Source: Methanofollis ethanolicus (GTDB taxonomy: Archaea > Halobacteriota > Methanomicrobia > Methanomicrobiales > Methanofollaceae). Taken from it: a stretch of 64,000 bases of DNA. Under the pieces are notes generated by a model that was not told the origin of the DNA, did no database searches, and saw nothing but the letters and a program-made list of their open reading frames with translations. Made by a program: the position numbers and the translations under genes. Shown piece after piece: positions 34,985-44,208 of this stretch; positions within the stretch are counted from its first letter, which is position 1, and each line of letters starts with the position of its first letter. The DNA is taken from positions 2,519,470 through 2,583,469 of the forward strand of contig NZ_BCNW01000001.1 of NCBI RefSeq assembly GCF_001571385.1, given 5' to 3'.

Positions 34985-35662
34985 TTATAGAGCCCCCTGT
35001 CCGAAGCCTGGAATGCTGGTCTTCTTTTCAAGCACGGTGAGCACCTTCATGCCCGCGTAGTTCAGGAGGATATAGATCCCGGCCGCGGCCAGATAGATGG
35101 GCATTGTGATATAGGTCTGCGCCACGATGTATGTCGTCCGTGTCAGGAGTTCCTGCACCCCGATCGCATAACAGATGGCCGTATCGGTCAGCACCGTCGG
35201 GTACTCGTTCGACCATCCGGGCAGGGCGATCCGCATCGCCTGCGGCAGGATGATGTGCCTGATCGCCTGGAAGCGGGTCATGCCAAGGGACCGCGCCGCA
35301 GTCATCTGCCCCTCGCTGATCGACTGGATCGCACCCCGGAAGATCTGGGACTGATACGCCGCCCCGCGGAGACCGAGTACCACAACGGCCACAACAAAAG
35401 GAGGGGCGTTACCCATGTTCAGCGAGGGGAAGATGCCCAGGAAGAAAAGGAAGAGGAGCACGAGCACCGGTAGACCCCTGAAGAACCAGACATATACCGA
35501 GATCACACTTTTTATCAGCCTGCTCCCGTAGATCTGGCCGAGAGCCATGGGAAGGCCGAAGATCAGCCCGACCCCGAGAGAGGCCAGGACAAGACCCAGT
35601 GTTTCTATAAGACCCCCGAAAAGGAAGGGGAACCAGTCCAGCAGGATAGCTATGACGTCCAT
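34985..35662 (-). CDS. polar amino-acid ABC transporter permease (copy 1, proximal)
   Basis: A 225-residue permease of the HisQ/GlnP type, with about five helices and the loop QSQIFRGAIQSISEGQMTAA...ARSLGMTRFQ that docks to the ATPase. It shares this operon with the binding protein at 35817, across a 154-bp gap, and ends 2 bp before the ATPase start. Its counterpart is at 39715-40392. Confidence 0.92.
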   Translation of the reverse strand: MDVIAILLDWFPFLFGGLIETLGLVLASLGVGLIFGLPMALGQIYGSRLIKSVISVYVWFFRGLPVLVLLFLFFLGIFPSLNMGNAPPFVVAVVVLGLRGAAYQSQIFRGAIQSISEGQMTAARSLGMTRFQAIRHIILPQAMRIALPGWSNEYPTVLTDTAICYAIGVQELLTRTTYIVAQTYITMPIYLAAAGIYILLNYAGMKVLTVLEKKTSIPGFGQGAL

Positions 35663-35816
35663 GTTCAGTCCCTATCGACCGTGTCCGGGATCGGCCAGAC
35701 CCTCAGAATTTCGGAAATCGTTTCGAATACTCATACTTTGCCCGCATTTGAGAAAAGGTTTGGGGTTTGCCGCTGCTTCCGGTTGGCGAAAAATGGGGAA
35801 TGACGGGGATACCGCC

Positions 35817-36638
35817 TCAGTTCATCTCGTATTTCTCAAGGAGTTCCTGCCACTTCGGCGATGCCATCAGTTCGGTGAGTCCCTCATTGATGGTGGCGAG
35901 GAGTTCGGAGTCATCCTTGCGGATGGCGACACCATAGTTCTCGCCGGTGTAGATCTCGCCGATGATATGGGCGGGCTTGCCCTCGATCGCACTCAGGTGG
36001 GGGGGCCGGTCATAGACCGTGGCATCGATCCTCTCGTTAACGAGGTCGGTGATGGCCAGCGGGAAGTTGTCGTAGAGCTTCAGGTTCTCCTTCGGCATCT
36101 TGCCCGTCTCGATCAGGTTCTCCTCGACCCAGTAGGCACCGGTCGTCCCGCGCTGGGCACCGATCACGGCCTTGCCCGCCTCGATATCGGCCATCGTAAC
36201 GGCGGAGTTGTTGCGGATGGCAAAGGACTGGTTGATCGTCAGGTACGGAATGGAGAAGTTCACCGCTTCCAGGCGCTCGGGGGTGATGGTCATGCCCGAG
36301 TAGACCATGTCGATCTTGTGGGCATTGAGTGCCGGGATGATACCGTCCCAGTCCATCGGCTGGATCTTCACGCGGAAGCCTTTCTTCTCGGCGATCCACT
36401 GGATGGACTCGACATCGAGACCGGTGATCGTGCCGTCCTTCTGGATGGATGCATAGGGCGGGTACGCCCCGTCGACACCGACCACATAGAGGGGCGTCTC
36501 ATTGACGCCGCCGGTTTCAGAACCCGGGCCCGCAGGAGTCTGGCTACCGGTACAGCCTGCAAAACAGGTTGCAACGGCGAGCACGAGCACCAGCAGGACA
36601 CCGCACATCTTCGCGTTCATTGATGATGAGTTAGGCAT
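35817..36638 (-). CDS. polar amino-acid ABC substrate-binding lipoprotein (copy 1)
   Basis: A 273-residue extracellular binding protein. It has a signal peptide ending in the lipobox CFAGC (about residues 24-28), a Gly/Pro/Ser linker, and the bilobed SBP_bac_3 domain (LYVVGVDGAYPPYASI, VESIQWIAEKKGF, YSGMTITPERLEAVNFS). The substrate is probably a polar or basic amino acid. The ATG at 36638 is the longer start; the ATG at 36620 (MNAKMCG) is an equally likely one and leaves the lipobox intact. First gene of operon 1. Confidence 0.9.
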   Translation of the reverse strand: MPNSSSMNAKMCGVLLVLVLAVATCFAGCTGSQTPAGPGSETGGVNETPLYVVGVDGAYPPYASIQKDGTITGLDVESIQWIAEKKGFRVKIQPMDWDGIIPALNAHKIDMVYSGMTITPERLEAVNFSIPYLTINQSFAIRNNSAVTMADIEAGKAVIGAQRGTTGAYWVEENLIETGKMPKENLKLYDNFPLAITDLVNERIDATVYDRPPHLSAIEGKPAHIIGEIYTGENYGVAIRKDDSELLATINEGLTELMASPKWQELLEKYEMN

Positions 36639-36811
36639 GAGGTTAATTTATCCTTTATGACTTGATGAGGGACAGGCCCCGCCGGGCAGCAGGGGAGAGG
36701 AACAGAGAGATTATCCGAAGATATGGCAAATTGTGCGACATAAACATAAATCATCAGATATTTGAAGAGCAATGAGCAGAAAATCACGCAAAAAAGAGGG
36801 GGACGAAAGGG

Positions 36812-37245
36812 TCAGTCAGAGGCCTTTTTCTCTGCTTCCACGCCATTGCAATTCCTGAGGGCGTACGAGACGAGGAGCGAGAGAACGGGGAGGACGATGA
36901 CCACTCGCCCAGCCGACGAGGTTGGCAGGAGAGGGTGCCGTCGCCATAGGGGTTGGCGATACCGTCGATAGTGTTGAGCACGATGGCGGTCCCGAGGAAA
37001 AGCGGGAGGACGACCCAGATACAGAGGTCCCACCAGCACCCGACCTTCCGGTCGGAGAACCGGTTGACGAACTCGCACATTTTCGGGGCGCCGTAGATAT
37101 AGCCGATGACAATAGCCTCACAGAGGCCGATGAAGAGGATCAGGAAGTTGTTGATGTAGTGGTCGATGATTTCAAGCCAGTACAGGCCTGCATTGGTCAT
37201 GAAGAGCAGGCCGACGACAGAGCCGACGACCGCGAGGATAAACAT
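36812..37245 (-). pseudogene. decayed sodium:neurotransmitter symporter (NSS) C-terminal remnant
   Basis: From 37245 the minus strand encodes the C-terminal third of an NSS (SNF-family) transporter: FMTNAGLYWLEIIDHYINNF, LFIGLCEAIVIGYIYG, FSDRKVGCWWDLCIWVVLP. Around 36925-36940 the frame shifts by one, and the tail (VVIVLPVLSLLVSYALRNCN, ending EAEKKASD) continues in another frame to 36812. The N-terminal about 300 residues of the family are missing. It is therefore truncated and frameshifted. It stands between the two ABC operons, next to the repeat block at 37.4-38.2 kb. Confidence 0.75.
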
Positions 37246-38277
37246 GGTCCGTGAACTCCATTACTGGTTGTCTGCCATAAATATACCGGGAAATAGGTTT
37301 CCGTCACACTAAGAGGTCATCCCATAACTCTCGTTCACTCCCCCCACCTCTTCATGCAGGGATCGGGAGAAAATTCATGATCGGGTCGATATCTTCCTGA
37401 ATTCCCTGAAGAACTGTGCGAAACCACCCCCTTCCCCTACCTCTCTGCCGGGGGACTGACGCCCCCGGACCCCCGAAACAGGATCGGGTCGGGGAAGAGA
37501 GAGATCCTGATGAAGGAGATTGCCCTCCGCCCCCTATCGCAATGAGGGGGGGTGCGAGCGTTAGCGAGCATGAGAAGACGAAGTCTTCGAGGGCGGGGGG
37601 TGAAACACCCCGGACAAGACGCCAGAACAGGATTTTTCGGCTTTGTAGAAATCCTCCTCCATCGGTTGATAGTGCGTGCCGATCCTCTGCCTTCCCCTTC
37701 CCATTCGCCGGGGGACTTTTGCCCCCGGACCCCGCGCGAGGATTGGTCCCGGGAAGAAAGGGTCGGAGTCCTGGAGGAGGAGGCCATCCCTGCCCCTATC
37801 GTAATGGCAGGGGGTATGGGAGGGCGACCGACGGGAGTCGAGAAAAACGTAGTTTTTCGAGCGGCAGCCCCCCTGGACCAGGCACTTCTGAACAGAATTT
37901 TTTCCCCTATCACGTCAGGAAGTACTTTCCCGCAAGGGTTTACCATGAAAATGATCCCGAAGAACGTCTCTCCGGGTTTGCACGGAACTCTGACTCTCAT
38001 CGAGCATCCCCTTTCAGAGATGGGAGGTCCGCATTCTGCCTTCCCGGCCCTATCGCACTGCGGGGGTCCGGGGGCAAAAGTCCCCCGGCGCGAGCGTGGG
38101 GGAAGGCATGTTGACCAGCAGACCACAAAAACAATTTTCATAGCGTATGCTTGAGTCCCCCGAGACTCATGCCCGATTCTACAGAGCCGATTTTTCAGAA
38201 CCGAATGTGCGTCCTTTCATCGGCGTGCATGAAGGTTCGGATCAGTTCTGGGATGACCTCAGAGAAAAACAGGGGGT
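37246..38277. repeat. intergenic block of R1 and R2 repeats
   Basis: About one kilobase without a supported gene. It contains two R1 units in the same orientation (37447-37655 and 37639-37940) and an R2 module (38034-38110). R2 is the reverse complement of the core hairpin in R1 (CGCCGGGGGACTTTTGCCCC and following bases). The left edge GGCTTTGTAGAAATCC (37639-37654) and the right edge CGATTCTACAGAGCC (38174-38188) form terminal inverted repeats. The R1 unit here has an extra hairpin (gagaaaaacgtagtttttc) absent from the 48.9 kb copy. Confidence 0.75.
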
Positions 38278-38946
38278 TCATCTCCCGGAAAAACCGGGGA
38301 TGGCAAGTTTCTTCTCCAGGACGCCGGCCGCGACCGTCGCAATGCTGACGAGAATGAGGTAGAAGATCCCGACGAGGGTAAATGCCTCGAAATAGACGAA
38401 GTACTTCGCGGCGGCAATCTTCGCGGCCCCGGTCAGTTCCGTGACCGTGACCAGGTACGCGAGGGAGGAGTACTTGATCAGGTAGATGAACTCATTGGAG
38501 ACGCCGGGGATCGCACGGCGGAGGGCCTGCGGGAGGATGATATAGCGGATCGACTGCCAGCGGCTCATGCCGATGGCCTGGGCTGCGATCATCTGCCCCT
38601 CCTTCACCGAGAGGAGGGCGCCCCTGATATATTCGGAGTTATATGCCCCATTACAGAGGATGAAACCGATCACCGCCGCCACAAAGGCCGGGAGGGTGAT
38701 GCCGAGAGACGGGAGTCCGAAGTACAGGATGAAGAGGAGCAGGAGGAGCGGACAACCCTTGAAAAAGATGATATAGCCGCGGCAGAGGCCGGAGACGATC
38801 GGGCCGCCGTACGTCCTGCCGACGGCGATGGCGATCCCGGCCATAAGACCGAAGGGGGCGGCAAGGGCGATCAACTGGAGGGAGACGATCCCGCCCTTCA
38901 GGAGGGCGGGGAGAAGGACCCCCGTAAAAAAAGTAACGTCAGTCAT
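38278..38946 (-). CDS. polar amino-acid ABC transporter permease (copy 2, distal)
   Basis: A 222-residue permease paralogous to the one at 33559-34215. The docking loop is nearly the same (NSEYIRGALLSVKEGQMIAA, GMSRWQSIRYIILPQALRRA), but the surrounding helices differ substantially, unlike the ATPases. It overlaps the end of the copy-2 ATPase by 8 bp. Last gene of ABC operon 2. Confidence 0.92.
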   Translation of the reverse strand: MTDVTFFTGVLLPALLKGGIVSLQLIALAAPFGLMAGIAIAVGRTYGGPIVSGLCRGYIIFFKGCPLLLLLFILYFGLPSLGITLPAFVAAVIGFILCNGAYNSEYIRGALLSVKEGQMIAAQAIGMSRWQSIRYIILPQALRRAIPGVSNEFIYLIKYSSLAYLVTVTELTGAAKIAAAKYFVYFEAFTLVGIFYLILVSIATVAAGVLEKKLAIPGFSGR

Positions 38947-39712
38947 TCTCTTGTCCAGAACCGTCTCCGAAATCTCCGAACTTCCCTATGAACTTCCGCA
39001 TCCGTGCAAATGCCGGGTCATCCCTGACCTGTGCAGGAGAGCCGCGTTCGGTGATCTTCCCGTGCTCCATGAAGAGGATCTCGTTTGCCACCGACAGGGC
39101 AAATCCCATCTCATGAGTGACGACGAGCATCGTCATCCCCTGGCGTGCGAGGTTTTTCATCACTTCGAGCACCTCGCGGGTCAGTTCCGGGTCGAGGGCC
39201 GAGGTCGGTTCGTCGAAGAGGATCACGTCGGGGTCCATCGCAAGGGCGCGGGCGATCGAGACACGCTGCGCCTGGCCGCCGGAGAGTTCGGCAGGATAGT
39301 GGTCGGCCCAGTCCTCCATGCCGACACGCCGCAGTTCCGCAAGGGCCTTCTCCCGCGCCGACGCCGCGTCCATCTTCTTCACCTTCAGGAGGGCGACCTC
39401 CACGTTCCGCACCGCGGTCAGGTGGTCGAAGAGGTAGAAGTTCTGGAAAACCATCCCGATCTTCTGCCGGAAATAGTTGATGCGGGCGCCGGAGTTCGTC
39501 ACCTCCTCGTCGTTCAGGAAGACGCGGCCCTGGTCGGGCAGGGTCAACTGGTTGATGCACCGGAGAAGCGTGCTCTTCCCTGTGCCCGAAGGCCCGATGA
39601 ACACCTTCGTCTCCCCTTTCCGCACAGCGAAGGAGACGCCCTTCAGCACCTCACGGTCGCCATACGCCTTGTGGATCTCCTCGACGCGGAGGATATACTT
39701 GTCTGCACCCAT
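38939..39712 (-). CDS. polar amino-acid ABC transporter ATPase (copy 2)
   Basis: A 257-residue ATPase with the same motifs as copy 1 ([40 protein letters not shown]). The first 211 residues are identical to copy 1, and only about a dozen base differences are visible by eye between 39061-39714 and 34331-34984. The C-terminus ([20 protein letters not shown] and after) is unrelated in detail. I chose the ATG at 39712 to match copy 1. A GTG at 39718, overlapping the upstream permease stop as GTGA, is possible. Confidence 0.93.
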   Translation of the reverse strand: MGADKYILRVEEIHKAYGDREVLKGVSFAVRKGETKVFIGPSGTGKSTLLRCINQLTLPDQGRVFLNDEEVTNSGARINYFRQKIGMVFQNFYLFDHLTAVRNVEVALLKVKKMDAASAREKALAELRRVGMEDWADHYPAELSGGQAQRVSIARALAMDPDVILFDEPTSALDPELTREVLEVMKNLARQGMTMLVVTHEMGFALSVANEILFMEHGKITERGSPAQVRDDPAFARMRKFIGKFGDFGDGSGQEND

Positions 39713-39714
39713 TT

Positions 39715-40392
39715 TCACAGAGCTCCTTTTCCAAATCCGGGGATGCTGATCTTCTTTTCAATCCAGGCAAAGAGCCACATCCCGCCATAGTTGAGAAGGA
39801 TATAGATCACCGCCGCAATGAGAAAGACGGCCATCGGTTCGGCGGTATTCGAAACGAGCTGATACGACTTTGCCAGGATCTCGGCCACTCCGATCGCGTA
39901 GCAGACAGCCGAGTCGGTGAGGAGGATTGGGTACTCGTTCGACCATCCGGGGAGCGCGATACGCATCGCCTGTGGCAGGATGATGTGCCTGATCGCCTGC
40001 GGCGTACTCATGCCAAGAGAGCGCGCCGCGGTCATCTGCCCCTCGCCGATCGACTGGATCGCACCCCGGAAGATCTGGGACTGGTACGCCCCTGACCGCA
40101 GACCGAGCACCGTGAAGGCGACGATAAAGGGGTCGTCGGGAAGGCCGAGAATCGGGAAGATGCCGAAGAAGAAGAGAAAAAGAAGGACAAGGTTCGGCAG
40201 ACCCCTGAAGAACCAGACATACACCCCAATGAGAGCCCTGAGGGGACGAGGGCCGTAGACCTGCCCGACGGCCATCGGCACTCCCATCAGGAGGCCGAGC
40301 AGGATGGACGCAAGGACCAGAGAAAGCGTCAGCACTATACCCGGTGCAAGATACAGAAGTGTCTGGACGATAAAGGCTGATACGTCGGTCAC
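39715..40392 (-). CDS. polar amino-acid ABC transporter permease (copy 2, proximal)
   Basis: A 225-residue permease paralogous to the one at 34985-35662, sharing QSQIFRGAIQSIGEGQMTAA and MRIALPGWSNEYP. It differs in many other positions, including the region near the C-terminus. Its stop is 2 bp before the copy-2 ATPase ATG. It lies 120 bp after the binding protein at 40513. Confidence 0.92.
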   Translation of the reverse strand: MTDVSAFIVQTLLYLAPGIVLTLSLVLASILLGLLMGVPMAVGQVYGPRPLRALIGVYVWFFRGLPNLVLLFLFFFGIFPILGLPDDPFIVAFTVLGLRSGAYQSQIFRGAIQSIGEGQMTAARSLGMSTPQAIRHIILPQAMRIALPGWSNEYPILLTDSAVCYAIGVAEILAKSYQLVSNTAEPMAVFLIAAVIYILLNYGGMWLFAWIEKKISIPGFGKGAL

Positions 40393-40512
40393 CCGGCTTC
40401 ACTCCACTGCCAGGCGGCTTGGTACACACATCATGGCGGCACTACTCACGTTAGATTATAAATTGGGCACCATCCTTGAAAAATGTAGAGGGGGAGGTCC
40501 GGCCGGGCCGGT

Positions 40513-41349
40513 CTACTCCATCTCGTACTTCTGCTTCAGCTCTTCCCACTTCGGGGAGGCCATCAGCCGGTCCAGGCCTTCGTTGATGGTGGCAAGGAGT
40601 TCGGTGTCGTCCTTGCGGATGGCGACGCCATATTCCTCGTCGGTCTGGATCTCGCCGAGCATCACGAGGGGCTTACCCTCGATGGACTTCTTGATCACCG
40701 GGACATCGTACATCACGGCGTCGACCCGCTTGTTCTGGAGGTCGGTGAGGGCGAGCTGGATGTTGTCGTAGAGCTTGAGATTGTCCTCGGTCATCTTACC
40801 GGTCTGGATCAGGTTCTTGTCGAACCAGTCGTGGGCGGTGCAGCCGCGCTGGGTGCCGAGGACGACCTTGCCCTCTTTCACGTCGTCGAGGGTGACGGTG
40901 GACCCGTTACGGACGGCGACAGACTGGTTGACGATCCAGTACGGCCTGGAAAAGTTGACTTTCTCGAGGCGCTCGGGGGAGATGGTCATGCCGGAGTAGA
41001 CCATGTCGATCTTCTTCTGCTGGAGCGATGGGATGATGCCGTCCCAGGCCATCGGCTGGATCTTCACGTCAAAGCCCATTTCTTCGCCGATCCACTGGAT
41101 GGACTCGACATCGAAGCCGATCGGGTTGCCCTTCTCGTCCATGTACGAGTACGGCTTGTAATCGCCGTCGATGCCGACGATATAGAGGGGCTTTTCGGCA
41201 GGAACTGTCACGTTTGCCGCGGGGGTGGTGTTCTCCCCTGGGGTGGGGGTTGGCACGGGAACCTTCGTGTCCGTGCCGGTACAGCCGGCGACGGCGAGCA
41301 TACAGAGGATCGCCACAGAGATCAGGGCGGTCAGAATCTTTACGTTCAT
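40513..41349 (-). CDS. polar amino-acid ABC substrate-binding lipoprotein (copy 2)
   Basis: A 278-residue binding protein: signal peptide with lipobox AVAGC, a Pro/Thr/Asn-rich linker, then the SBP_bac_3 fold (LYIVGIDGDYKPYSYM, VESIQWIGEEMGFDV, SGMTISPERLEKVNFS). It resembles copy 1 in the core but not in the linker. The ATG at 41349 follows the TATA box ACTATATATG at 41371-41380 by 22 bp, so the mRNA is probably leaderless. First gene of operon 2. Confidence 0.92.
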   Translation of the reverse strand: MNVKILTALISVAILCMLAVAGCTGTDTKVPVPTPTPGENTTPAANVTVPAEKPLYIVGIDGDYKPYSYMDEKGNPIGFDVESIQWIGEEMGFDVKIQPMAWDGIIPSLQQKKIDMVYSGMTISPERLEKVNFSRPYWIVNQSVAVRNGSTVTLDDVKEGKVVLGTQRGCTAHDWFDKNLIQTGKMTEDNLKLYDNIQLALTDLQNKRVDAVMYDVPVIKKSIEGKPLVMLGEIQTDEEYGVAIRKDDTELLATINEGLDRLMASPKWEELKQKYEME

Positions 41350-41370
41350 AAAGTAAGTTCTGCCCATGGC

Positions 41371-41380
41371 CATATATAGT
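41371..41380 (-). promoter_or_regulatory. TATA box of ABC operon 2
   Basis: ACTATATATG on the minus strand lies 22 to 31 bp upstream of the ATG at 41349. Confidence 0.55.
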
Positions 41381-41531
41381 CATTATGAATCTTCGGCGAG
41401 GAGGAGGACGCCGTTAAAAGAATCACATGCAAATCAACACCCATTAGTTTCCCGTCCCGCGAGTACAGGAACGGGGGGGCCGACCGGCATCGATAGGCAA
41501 ATGCTATCTCCCCGCAGGCCGAGGGAGGGGT

Positions 41532-42029
41532 ATGCTCATCGGGATCATGGCCGACACCCATGACCGCCTCCCCCTGGTCGAAGAGGCGGTCAGAGTGCTG
41601 AACAAGGAAGGGGCGGAGCTTGTCCTCCATGCAGGCGATTTCATCGCACCTTTCACACTGGACACCCTTGCAGGGCTGAAGGGAAACCTGATCGGGGTCT
41701 TCGGGAACAATGACGGGGACCGGATTTTCCTGTCGAAGAAGGCCGCGGGGTATGGCAACATCGATCTGCATAGCGCATGCGCAGAGGTCGATGCAGGCGG
41801 CCTGGCCATCGGCCTCGTCCACGGCGACGACCCGGCCCTCCTCGCCGCCCTCCTGGAGGAGGGAACCTACGACGTCCTGGTCTCGGGCCACACCCACCGT
41901 CCCCTTATCGGGCGCTATGGCCGGACCCTTACCATCAATCCCGGCGAGGTCTGCGGCTATCTCACCGGGACGCCGACCGTCGCCCTCCTCGACACCGAGA
42001 CGAAGGAGACACGTCTGATCAGGCTGTAA
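41532..42029 (+). CDS. YfcE/MJ0936-type metallophosphoesterase
   Basis: A 165-residue phosphodiesterase of the calcineurin-like superfamily. Its metal motifs are GIMADTHDR (Asp, His), LHAGDF, FGNNDGD, VHGDDPALLA and GHTHRPLIG. Members of this small family cleave phosphodiester bonds using Mn2+ or Ni2+; the natural substrate is unclear. It is divergent from the ABC operon 2 promoter. The R1 repeat fragment at 42132-42238 follows it. Confidence 0.9.
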   Translation: MLIGIMADTHDRLPLVEEAVRVLNKEGAELVLHAGDFIAPFTLDTLAGLKGNLIGVFGNNDGDRIFLSKKAAGYGNIDLHSACAEVDAGGLAIGLVHGDDPALLAALLEEGTYDVLVSGHTHRPLIGRYGRTLTINPGEVCGYLTGTPTVALLDTETKETRLIRL

Positions 42030-42131
42030 AGATTTCGCGCGGGTGTCTTTCACTCTCTCGGGCGTTCCATTGGGCCAGAAAGAAGTGGTCGGGGTGAAAC
42101 CTCTCGCCGGGAAGACGGGGAAAGAGGTGCG

Positions 42132-42238
42132 GGAGGTGCGAGCTTGAAAATAATCTTTGATATGCCACGAACCGTAGGTTTTCGAGCAGCAGTCCCCCGG
42201 GGGGCGAGGCCCCCGGACCCCCATCATTATGATAAGAG
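42132..42238. repeat. partial R1-type repeat fragment
   Basis: In the 260-bp gap after the phosphodiesterase gene is a fragment with 'gtgcgagctt', 'gttttcgagcagcagtcccc' and the GC hairpin (cccccggggggcgaggcccc). It is followed by 'ccggacccccatcattatg', the order seen in R1. No terminal motifs are visible. Confidence 0.5.
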
Positions 42239-42289
42239 GGGATGGCAATCCCCCTTCTCAAAGCAGAGACGATTATACCCAGAGGAGAA

Positions 42290-43132
42290 TTAACTCTGCC
42301 TTCTCCGCAAAAGAATCCCGACAAGCCCGGTCGCTATAAGAGGGAGCAGGGCCGGGAGGGCCAGCGTCGTCGGCGCTGGCGTCGACAATTGGGTCGAGGG
42401 TGCAGGGAAACCGATCGGCGGGTTCACGACGACGACGAAGCTCGATACAGGCTGCGGACCCGGAGGGATGATCTGCCCCCCGCCCGAGCAGTCGTACGCC
42501 GATGCCTGTCCTCCGAGGAAGGTGACCGAGACGCTGGAGTTGTCGTTCCTCCCGTTGAAGAATGCGGTCTCGCCCGGTGCAAGGGTCTGCTGGAGCACGG
42601 TCTTCCCCTCGCTTGTGATCGTGACATTCGCTACCATTGCCGGGCAGACCGATCCAGTGGAGTTCGCACAGTCGGGACGCGTATCATAGCGGAGGGCATA
42701 GTCGCCGGCAAGGGAGACGGGCAGTTTTGCAGGGTCGCCGACAATCATGGTGGCGTACGGCACATCGGCCGACTCAACGGTTCTGCCCACGGCGATCCAG
42801 CGGCCCCCCTCGGCATTGACGGCGGTGGCCGCGACCGCGTCACCGACGTGGAACTCTGAAAAGACACGGGCGTCAGGGACCGCACCGGTCACCAGACGTC
42901 CAGACACCGGTGACCAGCCGCACAGGCGGGTGTCGTTCTCGTAACCACACTCATACATCCCGTCGGGGGCGATGGTCATCGTGCCGTTCTCCGTATCGAA
43001 AGACACAATAGACCCTTTCTCTTTCACTTCAAGAAACACCGCCGACACCGGTGCCAGGAGGCACAGGCAGAGCACGGCTGCGATCAGGGCACGGGGCAGG
43101 GCACCAAAGAACGATTTTCTCCTCTCTATCAT
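42290..43132 (-). CDS. secreted, C-terminally anchored hypothetical protein
   Basis: A 280-residue-class protein (280 codons plus stop from the ATG at 43132). An N-terminal signal peptide (ALIAAVLCLCLLAPVSA) is followed by a large extracellular part with six Cys (CGYENDTRLC, DCANSTGSVC, YDCSG). A Pro-rich linker, a hydrophobic anchor (LALPALLPLIATGLVGILL) and a basic tail (RRRQS) follow. No PGF motif. I do not recognise a named family. Several N-glycosylation sequons (N-x-S/T) support an S-layer or surface location. Upstream ATG/GTG at 43159 would add nine residues. Confidence 0.7.
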   Translation of the reverse strand: MIERRKSFFGALPRALIAAVLCLCLLAPVSAVFLEVKEKGSIVSFDTENGTMTIAPDGMYECGYENDTRLCGWSPVSGRLVTGAVPDARVFSEFHVGDAVAATAVNAEGGRWIAVGRTVESADVPYATMIVGDPAKLPVSLAGDYALRYDTRPDCANSTGSVCPAMVANVTITSEGKTVLQQTLAPGETAFFNGRNDNSSVSVTFLGGQASAYDCSGGGQIIPPGPQPVSSFVVVVNPPIGFPAPSTQLSTPAPTTLALPALLPLIATGLVGILLRRRQS

Positions 43133-43225
43133 ACCAGCGATGTCGACCTGCGGCCTCAAAAAAGCGGCGGCTTTGATACTGCTCTCACCATTACTTCATC
43201 AGCGATCGGGCCCCATATTCCCGGG

Positions 43226-43663
43226 ATGGAACGGGCAGCACGCGGCGACACCGTCCGTGTCACCTACACCGGGACACGGGAGGACGGGACAGTCTTCGAC
43301 AGGTCGGAAGAACCACAGGAGATCGTCATCGGGGAAGAGACGATCAATCCGGCCTTCGAGGAGGCGCTCGTCGGCATGGCGCCGGGGGAGACAAAGACCG
43401 TCTATCTCCCGGCGGAAGAGGCCTACGGCCCGTACAGGAAGAGGTTGGTCTTCAAACTGAAGAGAAAAAATCTCACCATCCCTGGGGAATTGGTACCCGG
43501 AGGAATCGCCAGGATCAGCCTTGCAAAGGGCAACACTTCCCTCGTCACCATCAAAGAGGTCACCGAAAAGTGGGTTACCGTGGACGCAAACCGTCCCCTC
43601 GCAGGCCACGACCTCACCTTCGCACTCACCCTCGTCGGGATCGAAAGGAAATCCGGGGAGTGA
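43226..43663 (+). CDS. FKBP-type peptidyl-prolyl isomerase (SlyD-like)
   Basis: A 145-residue FKBP. The FK506-binding core ([39 protein letters not shown]) is followed by the inserted flap typical of SlyD (about 70-130), then a C-terminal strand ([13 protein letters not shown]). It should isomerise prolyl bonds and act as a chaperone. It is short and lacks the His-rich tail of bacterial SlyD. It lies 57 bp before msrB. Confidence 0.9.
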   Translation: MERAARGDTVRVTYTGTREDGTVFDRSEEPQEIVIGEETINPAFEEALVGMAPGETKTVYLPAEEAYGPYRKRLVFKLKRKNLTIPGELVPGGIARISLAKGNTSLVTIKEVTEKWVTVDANRPLAGHDLTFALTLVGIERKSGE

Positions 43664-43719
43664 AGATGGCGCGGTGCGGGGCCGCAACTCTTATCCCCGG
43701 CCACCGAAGAGGGGGTGCG

Positions 43720-44193
43720 ATGGACCAGACAGAGAACGTCCGCATCTACGACGCCCTGACCGGCGAGGTACGCGAGAGGCAGAGGTGCCGTCTCACCGAG
43801 GACGAGTGGCAACAGAGACTCTCCCCGGGGGCATTCAGGGTGGTGCGGCAGGCCGGGACAGAACCGCCCTTCACCGGCCTGTACCACGACTGGAAGGAAA
43901 AGGGACTCTACGTCTGTATCTGCTGCGGGACCCACCTCTTCTCCTCGACGGCAAAGTTCGACTCAGGCACAGGCTGGCCGAGTTTTTCCGCACCTGTCTC
44001 CGCCCTCAACATCAGGACACAAACAGACCGGAGTCATGGGATGGTGCGGACCGAGGTGCTCTGCACCCGGTGTGGCGCCCATCTCGGCCATGTCTTCGAC
44101 GACGGACCCCGACCGACAGGCCCGCGGTACTGCATGAACTCAGCCGCGTTCAGGTTCGTCCCGGCAGACAGGGAGTTATATAACCAGAAATAG
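43720..44193 (+). CDS. msrB: peptide-methionine (R)-S-oxide reductase MsrB
   Basis: A 157-residue MsrB. Its catalytic Cys lies in [11 protein letters not shown]. The zinc cysteines are CICCG and [13 protein letters not shown] conserved SGTGWPSF motif is present. It repairs the R form of methionine sulfoxide. The ATG at 43720 has GGGGG within 5-9 bp upstream; the extension upstream in this frame looks noncoding. It is 57 bp after the FKBP gene. In a strict anaerobe it probably handles oxidant exposure. Confidence 0.92.
   Translation: MDQTENVRIYDALTGEVRERQRCRLTEDEWQQRLSPGAFRVVRQAGTEPPFTGLYHDWKEKGLYVCICCGTHLFSSTAKFDSGTGWPSFSAPVSALNIRTQTDRSHGMVRTEVLCTRCGAHLGHVFDDGPRPTGPRYCMNSAAFRFVPADRELYNQK
44176..44183 (+). 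promoter_or_regulatory. TATA box
   Basis: TTATATAA inside the end of msrB, 26 to 33 bp before the ATG at 44209; predicts a separate, leaderless transcript for the next gene. Confidence 0.55.
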
Positions 44194-44208
44194 CGATTTT
44201 CTTCTGAC

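Noticed and set aside
37416-38154. Overlapping open frames with 'PSPFAGG' and 'EERVGVLEE' type sequence
   Set aside because: The same translated fragments recur at 48.8 kb only because the repeat DNA recurs. They lack consistent starts, and frames shift between copies, so they are not genes.
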